Shown here: positions 6,612-12,205 of the stretch, piece by piece
How the letters are laid out: each line of letters begins with the position of its first letter
Position numbering within the stretch: position 1 is the stretch's first letter
NCBI GenBank assembly: GCA_014874235.1
Contig: JACWAC010000025.1
Location: 1 to 12,205, forward strand
Length of the DNA stretch: 12,205 nucleotides
Origin: Thermoplasmatales archaeon
GTDB taxonomy: Archaea; Thermoplasmatota; Thermoplasmata; Thermoplasmatales; GCA-001856825
Direction: 5' to 3'
Position numbers and translations under genes: made by a program
The notes under the pieces: model-generated
What the model saw: only the letters and a program-made list of their open reading frames with translations
What the model was told of the DNA's origin: nothing
Databases searched by the model: none

Positions 6612-7310
6612 GTGCAGAACCTAAGAATCATCGTTGTCGAACCCAAGAATCCTGGTAATCTGGGTGCGATAGCCAGGCTCATGAAAAATTTTGGACTGAA
6701 GGAACTTACTGTTGTCAATACGAACAGGATCCCAAGCGAAGACTTTTTCAGGTCCATGAAGGGAAATAATATTCTTTCAAAATGTAGGATGGTTGATTCA
6801 CTTAAAGAAGCGATCAGGGGGTTGGAATACGTGGTTGGCACTTCTGGGATAAAGAGCGAATCGCCAAAGGAAGTGCTAAGGAAATATTTTGAACCGCGGG
6901 AATTTGCTGCGCTGTCGTCAAGAATAAAGGGGAAGATCGGGCTGCTGCTAGGGAGAGAGGATATTGGTCTCACAAACAGTGAGTTGGCAATGTGCGACTT
7001 CTTCGTTCACATTCAAGCAAACGAAGAATACCCGATTCTCAATGTTTCAAGTGCAGCAGCGATACTCTTCTATGAAATGTTTGGGTCCAAGAAGGCGAGA
7101 AAGGGAGATTCAATCAGTCGGAGAGAGACCGACAGACTTATCGAAAAATTCAGGGAAAACCTCATAGAGGACAACTATCCGACCCACAGAATCGGAAAGA
7201 CAACACTTCTCTTCAGGCGAGTCATATCGAGAGCCATAATTTCACCTTATGAATATCGCATACTTATGGGAGCGATAGGATCCAATCGCAAGCATGAAGT
7301 CAGTAAGTGA
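6612..7310 (+). CDS. TrmJ-like SPOUT RNA 2'-O-methyltransferase
   Basis: A 232-residue SpoU/TrmH-type methyltransferase with the deep trefoil-knot fold, which uses S-adenosylmethionine to methylate ribose 2'-OH groups. The three SPOUT motifs are clear. Motif 1 is NPGNLGAIARLMKNFG (13-28) with its Asn and Arg, motif 2 is LLLGREDIGLTNSELAMCD (111-129), and motif 3 is YPILNVSSAAAILFYEM (140-156) with the N-V-S that closes the SAM site. The N-terminal I-V-V-E-P-x-N-P-G-N-L-G-A-I-A-R is the pattern of archaeal TrmJ, which acts on tRNA position 32; the exact target here is inferred. The start is GTG at 6612, placed 4-5 residues before the first beta strand and about 23 bp after a TATA-like box. The gene converges with the threonine-synthase-like gene, leaving a 28-bp gap. 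Confidence 0.88.
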   Translation: MQNLRIIVVEPKNPGNLGAIARLMKNFGLKELTVVNTNRIPSEDFFRSMKGNNILSKCRMVDSLKEAIRGLEYVVGTSGIKSESPKEVLRKYFEPREFAALSSRIKGKIGLLLGREDIGLTNSELAMCDFFVHIQANEEYPILNVSSAAAILFYEMFGSKKARKGDSISRRETDRLIEKFRENLIEDNYPTHRIGKTTLLFRRVISRAIISPYEYRILMGAIGSNRKHEVSK

Positions 7311-7338
7311 TTCATCCTTTCAGTATGGAGAGTAGACG

Positions 7339-8274
7339 TTATCCTGTCACAACGGCAACCTTGATCCCGGATGTTTTCTCTCTTTTTGTGATGTAATCTA
7401 TAGAAGCAACGGAAGCTGACGCAGCCGGAATGACCTCAAATTTCTCATATTTCTTTATCAAGTCTCTATATCTGTAAAGGTCTTCGTCAGTCACGTATTC
7501 CGCATAACCGTCAGACTCGATCAGAGCACTCAGAGCAAGTTCGCCATCATAGGAATGGAAGTTCACAAGAGGTTCGTTGATCTCGGTTTCTTTGATCTTT
7601 TCTCTGGGAAAATCGGTGATATCCTTTCGATGATTCTTGAAACTCTCAACGATCGGATTCCCGCCATCAGTGCTTGCAGCAATCATTCTTGGTGTCTTAG
7701 CCAATCCTCTGACTTCCTTCAGTCGTGAGAAACCGTAATGAATGCCCGCCAGAGTTGTTCCGTTTCCCACTGGAACTGCTACATAACCTGGAATCTCTCC
7801 AATGGAGTCGTATATCTCCGAAGAAATTGCTGAAAATGCTTCCAACCCCAGTTGTGGGTGTGCCCCTGCATTTCCATCAAACCATCTGTTCCTTGCCGCG
7901 TCCACTTTACTTCTTTCAACGGAATCTTCGTACAGCCCTTCGACCTGGACCAGTCTAGCACCATACTTATCCTTGATTTCAAGCAGACGCGGGGAATAAG
8001 AGCCCTTTGGTATGTAGATAAGTGCTCTTAAGCCATTTAGGTGCGCATAGTATGCAATTGAAGCGCCGTAGTTACCGCAGCTGGCCGCCACGATTGTGTC
8101 GAACCCCTCTTCCATAGATGTTCTGACTTGAAGTGAAGCAGACCTGTCTTTCTGAGTACCCGTTGGATTTGAACCTTCAAACTTTATGTAAAGCTGGTCC
8201 ACTCCTAAGAATTTTCCAAGCTTTTCGGCAGATATTAGGGGAGTATTTCCGGGTATCCCTTGTTTTTCCTGCAT
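7339..8274 (-). CDS. threonine synthase-like PLP-dependent enzyme, short form
   Basis: A 311-residue fold-type II pyridoxal-phosphate enzyme. The Schiff-base lysine is K42 in NPTGTQKDR, which is the threonine synthase signature. The phosphate-binding loop is a variant, SCGNYGAS (65-72; more usually SSGNxGxA), and GNGTTLAG (170-177) is the second cofactor contact. By family, threonine synthase converts O-phosphohomoserine to threonine and phosphate. This copy lacks the N-terminal zinc-ribbon-like segment seen in many archaeal ThrC proteins and ends at VAVVTG, where longer members continue. At 311 residues it is shorter than the usual 350-400. It could therefore be a true small ThrC or a related PLP lyase; the former is favoured by TGTQKDR. 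A TTTAAA box lies 27-32 bp before the ATG. Confidence 0.75.
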   Translation of the reverse strand: MQEKQGIPGNTPLISAEKLGKFLGVDQLYIKFEGSNPTGTQKDRSASLQVRTSMEEGFDTIVAASCGNYGASIAYYAHLNGLRALIYIPKGSYSPRLLEIKDKYGARLVQVEGLYEDSVERSKVDAARNRWFDGNAGAHPQLGLEAFSAISSEIYDSIGEIPGYVAVPVGNGTTLAGIHYGFSRLKEVRGLAKTPRMIAASTDGGNPIVESFKNHRKDITDFPREKIKETEINEPLVNFHSYDGELALSALIESDGYAEYVTDEDLYRYRDLIKKYEKFEVIPAASASVASIDYITKREKTSGIKVAVVTG

Positions 8275-8300
8275 CTATAGGGAGTGAAATGCATTTCTGA

Positions 8301-8306
8301 TTTAAA
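8301..8306 (-). promoter_or_regulatory. TATA box of the threonine synthase-like gene
   Basis: TTTAAA, 27-32 bp before the ATG at 8274, in the 92-bp gap behind the FtsZ-like gene. There is no Shine-Dalgarno site before the start, so the message is probably leaderless and independent of the upstream gene. Confidence 0.45.
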
Positions 8307-8366
8307 GCTGTTCATGCTTTGACGCTGAAATAGGTGATAACTGATTCAATACGCAAGCGGAGCCTC

Positions 8367-8915
8367 TTAATTTAGGGGCGCACTCGTCTTGGGAGCGAAC
8401 CCTATCCGTTGTCTTGCATCTGCGATCTCGGAAGTACCGGTAGAAATTTCATCCGTCTGTGAAACAAATCCTGCCACCAGGCTCCCAACATGCTCGCTTA
8501 CTCTTGCCAGTACTTGAGTCCAAGAATATTCCCTCATTGAGGATGCAAAATTCTCGTTCTCGACGATTGCCGTTGAATCGACATCTCTCCTCAAGTCTCT
8601 GAGCACAATGTCTCCCCTTTTCTTTCTTTCGGGAGACTCACTATGAAATGGCATAATCCCGATCAGAAAAATCCTGTCTCCCTTTGAGTTCAAAACTCTG
8701 CACACTGACTTGAGAACCCTCGATGAAAATTCACCCGCGGGAGAAGAAACGATAACAACCCTCTCATCCTTTTCACCCTGCTTTAGAAAATCCTCGATAC
8801 CCTCAGGAGAATCGAATCTAAACGAATCTATGTACACTGAATTCCTATAACCAAGAGACTTTACGACGTTGACACCAGCACCTCCAATACCAAGAACTTT
8901 GAAATTGTCTGACAT
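8367..8915 (-). CDS. degenerate FtsZ/tubulin-like protein lacking the GTP-binding T4 loop
   Basis: A 182-residue protein that follows the FtsZ N-terminal domain from end to end. FKVLGIGGAGVNVVKSL (5-21) matches the first strand and T1 loop of FtsZ, and VYIDSF (27-32) matches its I-A-I-N-T-D strand. IMPFHSESPERKKRGDIVLRDL followed by VDSTAIVENENF (87-123) matches FtsZ P-F-x-F-E-G-x-R-R...V-D-T-x-I-V-I-P-N. The helix SWTQVLARVSEHVGSLVAGFV corresponds to the FtsZ helix before the T7 loop. The T3 region is deleted, and the tubulin signature GGGTGTG is replaced by SSPAGEFSS (57-65). The protein stops at or near T7, so no C-terminal polymerisation domain exists. GTP hydrolysis and self-polymerisation are unlikely. 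The reading frame is intact and CATATATAC lies 22-30 bp upstream of the ATG, so it looks like an expressed gene. FtsZ homology is inferred by motif comparison only; the role is unknown. Confidence 0.6.
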   Translation of the reverse strand: MSDNFKVLGIGGAGVNVVKSLGYRNSVYIDSFRFDSPEGIEDFLKQGEKDERVVIVSSPAGEFSSRVLKSVCRVLNSKGDRIFLIGIMPFHSESPERKKRGDIVLRDLRRDVDSTAIVENENFASSMREYSWTQVLARVSEHVGSLVAGFVSQTDEISTGTSEIADARQRIGFAPKTSAPLN

Positions 8916-8936
8916 AATAATGACATTGATATGACA

Positions 8937-8945
8937 GTATATATG
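8937..8945 (-). promoter_or_regulatory. TATA box of the FtsZ-like gene
   Basis: CATATATAC on the minus strand, 22-30 bp before the ATG at 8915, in the 64-bp gap behind the second orc1/cdc6 gene. It is one of the best TATA elements in the window and indicates independent expression of the FtsZ-like gene. Confidence 0.5.
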
Positions 8946-8979
8946 CTTTTTGATATTTTGACGTATAACTCTTCTTCGG

Positions 8980-10071
8980 TTAACTCTCCCGCCCTGGCGT
9001 CTCCATGGACTTCTCCATCATAGTCAACTTACTCAATAAGACTTTTCTCGACACCCTGAGGATGTATTCATTCTCCACTCCACCGGAGTAACCCTTTCCG
9101 ATCCTGCTCTTTTTGACGAATCCAGCCATTTCAATGGTCTTCAAGAATTTATAGAGCTTCGAATCGCTGATTCCAGCGTTCAGACTCTTGAGATCTGACG
9201 TTTTGAACCCGCTCTCGGGAGCAATCGATTGAAGCAGAGTCTTCAACAACCGCAACTCATCGTCTTCCAGATTTATTAGAGAACTATCATCTAGCGGGGG
9301 AGAGAAGTCTCTGAATGCCTGTAGAACCGATTCTTCGTCAAGGAAAACATTTCGAGATTCTGCATAGAGGGCAGAATTCCTGAGCAGTTCTATCGCTATC
9401 CTTGCACTTCCACTCTCTTCTGCGAGTTCCGAAATCCTTGCGATGGCGGATTCGGTGTAAGAACCTTCATACAGGCCATTGCTAGCTCTGGATTCTAAGA
9501 TCTTGTAAAGGTCGTCTGCACCGTACTCCTTGAGTGCCACCCTATTGTACCTTCCGAGACCGGAGAGCGTACTCATGTCAAGGTACATTTCCGGTTCCTC
9601 CATTGATAACAACAGCAGCTTGATGTCAGGTCCACCGAGCTCCCTACTCCTGGAGAGGATGTAGACTATCTGTCCGTGACTCCGTTTTAGTGATTGAGAC
9701 TCATCGAGCACTATGAGGTTGTTCTTGTCGGGTAGCTCCTTGAAGAGCAGGTTTGAAAGTGATTCCGCCCTTGTATTCCCCAATTCTGGAAGTCTTATGT
9801 TTGGGTTATTAAGAATTGCCGAAACGATGGATCTATCAGTCTGATTGACGTAACAGTTCACATACCTCCCCTTGAATTCTTTCATCTCCTTGAGGAGGAA
9901 TTTCCCCATCAGAGTCTTTCCTGTGCCCGGGTTACCCCTGATTACGAATGCAGAACAAGCATCGCTTCCCCTGATCAGATCCTCGATGTGGCCCAGCTGC
10001 TCCGCTCTACCTACGATTGTATCGGGGATGTAATCCTGCGACAGGATAGATGAGTTTTTTATGATTTTCAT
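8980..10071 (-). CDS. second Orc1/Cdc6-family AAA+ protein, divergent paralog
   Basis: A 363-residue AAA+ ATPase of the Orc1/Cdc6 type. Walker A is GNPGTGKT (46-53), Walker B is LIVLDES (119-125) and sensor 2 is GSARIA (221-226) followed by the helix ELLRNSALYAE. A C-terminal winged helix (about 270-345) contains SGFKTSDLKSLNAGISDSKLYK without the standard origin-binding wing sequence. The lead-in YIPDTIVGRAEQLGHIE corresponds to the F-V-P-x-x-L-P-H-R-E-x-E of canonical Orc1. It differs from the copy at 3860-5116 in three ways. Sensor 1 lacks the usual Asn (LLLSMEEPEM rather than GISND). The segment between the Walker motifs is shorter. The N-terminus is also shorter. Archaea often have a second, diverged Orc1/Cdc6 that regulates initiation or binds other sites; that role is inference. 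Start is the ATG at 10071. Confidence 0.85.
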   Translation of the reverse strand: MKIIKNSSILSQDYIPDTIVGRAEQLGHIEDLIRGSDACSAFVIRGNPGTGKTLMGKFLLKEMKEFKGRYVNCYVNQTDRSIVSAILNNPNIRLPELGNTRAESLSNLLFKELPDKNNLIVLDESQSLKRSHGQIVYILSRSRELGGPDIKLLLLSMEEPEMYLDMSTLSGLGRYNRVALKEYGADDLYKILESRASNGLYEGSYTESAIARISELAEESGSARIAIELLRNSALYAESRNVFLDEESVLQAFRDFSPPLDDSSLINLEDDELRLLKTLLQSIAPESGFKTSDLKSLNAGISDSKLYKFLKTIEMAGFVKKSRIGKGYSGGVENEYILRVSRKVLLSKLTMMEKSMETPGRES

Positions 10072-10098
10072 TTGTGTTTTACCCCTTAGACGAAAATT

Positions 10099-10108
10099 AA
10101 TTATAAAC
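10099..10108. promoter_or_regulatory. TATA box in the orc1-like / aldo-keto reductase divergent region
   Basis: aattataaac lies about 20-26 bp before the plus-strand ATG at 10125, so it is the probable promoter of the reductase. Read on the minus strand (GTTTATAATT) it is 28-37 bp before the ATG of the second orc1/cdc6 gene, somewhat far for a leaderless start; the adjacent TTAATTTTC on that strand is an alternative. Both genes share this 53-bp gap. Confidence 0.45.
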
Positions 10109-10124
10109 CCTATTATGTCGGAAC

Positions 10125-11057
10125 ATGGAATATACTAACCTAGGTAAATCCGATCTAAAAGTTTCTGTGATAGGGCTTGGAGCCTGGCAGGCAGGTGCGA
10201 AGGGTTGGGGAAAAATTGTTGATTCTGATGTTAAGAATGCTATTTTGACCTCTATAGAAATGGGACTGAACTTCATAGATACGGCAGAAGTATATGGAGA
10301 TGGACATTCTGAAAGCGTCATTGGGGAGGTGATAAAGGACATCCGTGACGAGATAATCATTGCGACAAAGGCTTCGGGAGGTCATTTGAAACCTGAGTAC
10401 CTGGAGAGAGCCCTCGAAGGGAGCCTCAAGAGACTGAACACAAACTACATAGATCTCTACCAGGTTCATTGGCCGGACATTTATACCTCCTTGAAGGGGA
10501 CCATGAAGACCCTCGAAAAGATGGCTAACGATGGAAAAATTCGCTATATTGGGCTATCCAACTTCAGCAGCTGCCAGATTGAGGAGGCGAGGTCGTATCT
10601 TTCGACCATAGACATCGTTTCCAACCAGGTGCGCTATAACATACTGCAGAGGGAAATTGAGGAAGAGATGCTTCCATACCTCAAGAAGGAGAACATCAGT
10701 GTGATAGCATACTCACCCCTAGCGCAGGGACTGCTCACCTTCAAGTACGATCTAGCGAACCTTGAACCGAGCGATGTCAGGAAGAACAATAAGCTGTTCT
10801 CAGACTCTAACATCAGGATGATCTCTTCTTTCCTGTCGGTATTAAGAGAAATATCCATGGAAACAGGTCATTCCGTGGTTCAGCTAGCACTCAACTGGCT
10901 CATATCAAGGGGAAATGTAATACCCATACCCGGAGCAAAAAACAGAGATCAGGCGACCATAAATCTTCAGTCAAACGGTTGGAGATTGACCGTAGAACAG
11001 AGCAAGAAAATTGAGGATCAATATCAGGAGATCAAAGATAAATTGGATACATTCTGA
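10125..11057 (+). CDS. aldo/keto reductase
   Basis: A 310-residue NAD(P)H-dependent oxidoreductase with a TIM-barrel fold, of the aldo/keto reductase superfamily. The catalytic tetrad is present: D52 and Y57 in NFIDTAEVYG, K82 in IIIATKAS and H115 in LYQVHWPD. The IGLSNFSSCQIEEA segment and the cofactor-binding IPIPGAKNRDQATIN near the C-terminus are also standard. The overall pattern (YTNLGKSDLKVSVIGLGAW at the start) is that of the YajO/Tas-like bacterial and archaeal group, which reduces various aldehydes and ketones. The natural substrate cannot be read from sequence, and no neighbour suggests a pathway. Start ATG at 10125 follows a TATA box about 20-26 bp upstream. It converges with the dCMP deaminase gene. 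Confidence 0.93.
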   Translation: MEYTNLGKSDLKVSVIGLGAWQAGAKGWGKIVDSDVKNAILTSIEMGLNFIDTAEVYGDGHSESVIGEVIKDIRDEIIIATKASGGHLKPEYLERALEGSLKRLNTNYIDLYQVHWPDIYTSLKGTMKTLEKMANDGKIRYIGLSNFSSCQIEEARSYLSTIDIVSNQVRYNILQREIEEEMLPYLKKENISVIAYSPLAQGLLTFKYDLANLEPSDVRKNNKLFSDSNIRMISSFLSVLREISMETGHSVVQLALNWLISRGNVIPIPGAKNRDQATINLQSNGWRLTVEQSKKIEDQYQEIKDKLDTF

Positions 11058-11112
11058 TTAATCTACTGCAATCTATTTCTGCTGTGGATAGCGATGAAAA
11101 TCGAATGGCTCC

Positions 11113-11622
11113 TTAATCCTTAGTTTTATGAATCAATTCCACATTCTGGCCAAAAAGAAGTTCCTTGAAATCCTGCGATACATCGTACTGTCTTGTTTCT
11201 ATGTCACTCTCGATCAGCATTAACTCTGATAGTTCATCCGGATAACCTTCCGAGAAAATGATCTCCTTTATCCCGGAATTTATTATCATCTTGGAACAAT
11301 CAGAGCAAGGATGGGTTGTGACGTAAATAATGCTGCCGTTTATTGCCGTACCGTTATATGCTGCTTGGATTATCGCATTCTGTTCTGCGTGAAGCCCTAT
11401 ACAGAGTTCCCTTCTCTGTCCGGGAGGGACTTTTAGCTGATCTCTAAGACACCCCACTTCGTCACAGTGCAACGCCCCTCGAGGTGGACCATTATAACCT
11501 GTGGACATTATCCTCTTCTCCTTCACTATGACTGCTCCGACTTTTCTCCTAACACAGTTGGATCTTGTGGCCGCCATAAAAGCCATTCTCATAAAATATT
11601 CGTCCCAACTTGGTCTCTCCAT
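11113..11622 (-). CDS. dCMP deaminase (ComEB/deoxycytidylate deaminase family)
   Basis: A 169-residue zinc-dependent deaminase that turns dCMP into dUMP, the precursor of dTMP. The catalytic zinc site is HAEQNAI (H78 ligand, E80 proton shuttle) with PCSDC (C106 and C109 ligands). The N-terminal WDEYFMRMAFMAATRSNCVRR and the GYNGPPRG segment (42-49), followed by a Cys/His-rich insert (H52, C53, C58, C74), match the dCMP deaminase group as opposed to cytidine or tRNA adenosine deaminases. The insert may hold a second structural zinc as in phage T4 dCMP deaminase. The product feeds thymidylate synthesis, which also depends on the folate cofactors made downstream of FolC. The upstream region is A/T-rich, but no strong TATA box was found. 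Confidence 0.9.
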   Translation of the reverse strand: MERPSWDEYFMRMAFMAATRSNCVRRKVGAVIVKEKRIMSTGYNGPPRGALHCDEVGCLRDQLKVPPGQRRELCIGLHAEQNAIIQAAYNGTAINGSIIYVTTHPCSDCSKMIINSGIKEIIFSEGYPDELSELMLIESDIETRQYDVSQDFKELLFGQNVELIHKTKD

Positions 11623-11692
11623 TGGAGTAGTATGCCTACCATCTAAAAAAAACTTTAGACGTCCTTTATCTGGTATTTAACACTCTTTCACA

Positions 11693-11703
11693 AAATTTTT
11701 ATG
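11693..11703 (+). promoter_or_regulatory. TATA-like box of the DUF1059 gene
   Basis: aaatttttatg, with its centre about 24 bp before the ATG at 11724. It supports a leaderless start at that ATG rather than at the in-frame ATG 12 bases earlier. Confidence 0.4.
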
Positions 11704-11723
11704 GAACTTTAGTGTGCTTAATT

Positions 11724-11909
11724 ATGGCAAAATACAGTTTCAAATGTGCGGATATAGGAATGAACTGTGGCTTCGAAACGAAAGCTTCGACAAAAGAAGA
11801 ACTCATGCCACTCATCGCAAACCATGCCAAAACAGCACACAGCATGAACGAGATCCCGGCAGACGTTATGCAGAAAGTAAATTCGGCAATCAAAAAGAGT
11901 CTTTTCTAA
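11724..11909 (+). CDS. DUF1059-family small metal-binding-like protein
   Basis: A 61-residue protein that matches the DUF1059 pattern throughout: MAKYSFKCADIGMNCGFE, then a helix EELMPLIANHAKTAH, then NEIPADVMQKVNSAIKK. C8, C15, H34 and H39 form a C-x6-C-x18-H-x4-H set that could bind one metal ion, and the family is described as predicted small metal-binding proteins. No biochemical role is known to me. The in-frame ATG at 11712 would add four residues, but family members begin M-A-K-Y and the TATA spacing favours 11724. It is a single gene, divergent from dCMP deaminase across about 100 bp. Confidence 0.85.
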   Translation: MAKYSFKCADIGMNCGFETKASTKEELMPLIANHAKTAHSMNEIPADVMQKVNSAIKKSLF

Positions 11910-12118
11910 ACCTCCTTCTTTCATTGCCTGAGCTGATGAGCAAGGCTCACACAAGTAGCTTAAGGTTTTGCCACAATTTTTAGCTGTTTTGTCAATCACC
12001 TATAAATTTCGTTTATGAATTTTCTTTGAAGACCCATTTATCTTTTAGCAAATTGTTTCCCCAAAGTCCTTCTGTTGATTGTTTTGCCGATGCTATGATT
12101 ATTCTTAGAAGCCAAAAA
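11910..12118. other. gap without a supported gene before the tRNA
   Basis: About 209 bases of AT-rich sequence between the DUF1059 stop and the 3' end of tRNA-Glu. It contains a good stand-alone TATA sequence (cctataaat, 11999-12007) with no convincing gene on either side. A weak hairpin (TGAGC/GCTCA) lies just after the DUF1059 stop. A short open frame from TTG at 12026 runs antisense through the tRNA and is not accepted. Confidence 0.4.
12114..12118 (-). terminator. oligo-T terminator of tRNA-Glu
   Basis: Directly after the discriminator A of the tRNA, the minus strand reads TTTTT. Archaeal RNA polymerase can stop at such T-runs without a hairpin. Confidence 0.55.
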
Positions 12119-12193
12119 TGCTCCGGCCGGGATTTGGACCCGGGTCGTGGGATTGAGAGCCCCATATGCTTGGCCGGTCTACACTACCGGAGC
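12119..12193 (-). tRNA. tRNA-Glu (anticodon CUC)
   Basis: A full cloverleaf folds on the minus strand. The acceptor GCTCCGG pairs with CCGGAGC over 7 bp and positions 8-9 are TA. The D arm is GTGT/GCAT with loop AGACCGGCCAA, and A26 follows. The anticodon stem TGGGG/TCCCA has loop CTCTCAA, giving anticodon CUC, which reads GAG. The variable loop is CGAC and the T stem is CCGGG/CCCGG. The discriminator is A at 12119, and CCA is not encoded, as is common in archaea. There is no intron. The T loop reads TCCAAAT rather than the usual TTCRAAT, so position 55 is C. Its promoter would lie beyond the right edge of the window. Confidence 0.93.
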
Positions 12194-12205
12194 TAAGCTT
12201 AATTC

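Noticed and set aside
6557..6973. Long N-terminal extension of the folC frame
   Set aside because: It is antisense to the well-supported TrmJ-like gene, and the FolC family begins at the ATG at 6556.
7762..7776. gtttcccactggaac in the threonine synthase-like gene, resembling an ORB core
   Set aside because: It has an inserted C that breaks the core, lacks the G-run, and simply encodes the conserved V-P-V-G-N segment.
8367..8915. FtsZ-like gene as a truncated pseudogene
   Set aside because: The frame is intact from a well-placed TATA box and ATG to stop, and no remaining FtsZ C-terminal sequence follows in any frame in the 92-bp gap.
11928..11939. CTGA followed by TGATGA, like the D' and C' boxes of a C/D guide RNA
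   Set aside because: No outer C box or closing D box lies at the required distance of about 12 nt on either side.
11930..11950. TGAGC...GCTCA inverted repeat after the DUF1059 gene as a terminator
   Set aside because: Only five base pairs with an 11-nt loop and no T-run directly after it.
12026..12196. Short open frame from TTG reading antisense through the tRNA
   Set aside because: Most of it is the complement of a structured tRNA gene, which keeps it open by chance. It has no family resemblance.
1..12205. Mobile elements, CRISPR arrays, toxin-antitoxin or defence systems
   Set aside because: No transposase, integrase, direct-repeat array or defence-family motif was seen on either strand. 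The window is ordinary core-genome sequence.

Overview
The window is chromosomal DNA from an archaeon, most likely a member of the Thermoplasmatales or a close relative (Thermoplasmata). This is inferred from gene content and promoters, not from a database search. The archaeal markers are a stand-alone GMP synthase amidotransferase subunit, two Orc1/Cdc6 initiators, a TrmB-type regulator, a TtuA/NcsA-type tRNA thiolase, a UPF0200 kinase, a DUF1059 mini-protein and a tRNA-Glu gene with no encoded CCA. Most genes have an AT-rich TATA-like box 22-30 bp before the start codon and no Shine-Dalgarno site. That is the leaderless pattern typical of this group. GTG and TTG starts are used alongside ATG.

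Layout, left to right. (1) 1-1980: the 3' part of an ACT-domain regulatory protein (+) converges with a two-gene minus-strand unit, a small membrane protein overlapping the end of a tRNA 2-thiolation enzyme. (2) 1981-3315: a 47-bp divergent promoter leads into a TrmB-type regulator and the glutaminase subunit of GMP synthase (+). (3) 3284-5116: a UPF0200 P-loop kinase and the first Orc1/Cdc6 (-). The 126-bp gap behind this orc1 and the adjacent 3' end of folC hold two co-oriented ORB-like elements, so a replication origin may lie here. (4) 5243-7310: folC (-) and a TrmJ-like rRNA/tRNA methyltransferase (+) diverge from a short promoter region. (5) 7339-10071: a minus-strand run of a short threonine-synthase-like PLP enzyme, a degenerate FtsZ/tubulin-like protein and a second, more divergent Orc1/Cdc6. 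(6) 10125-11909: an aldo/keto reductase (+), a dCMP deaminase (-) and a DUF1059 protein (+). (7) 11910-12118 has no supported gene. It is followed by tRNA-Glu(CUC) on the minus strand.

Most genes are informational or basic metabolism: tRNA modification, purine, folate and pyrimidine nucleotide synthesis, and replication initiation. No insertion sequence, CRISPR array, phage gene or defence system was seen. The points most worth following are the FtsZ-like protein, which keeps the fold signature but has lost the GTP-binding T4 loop, and the pair of orc1/cdc6 genes with a candidate origin.
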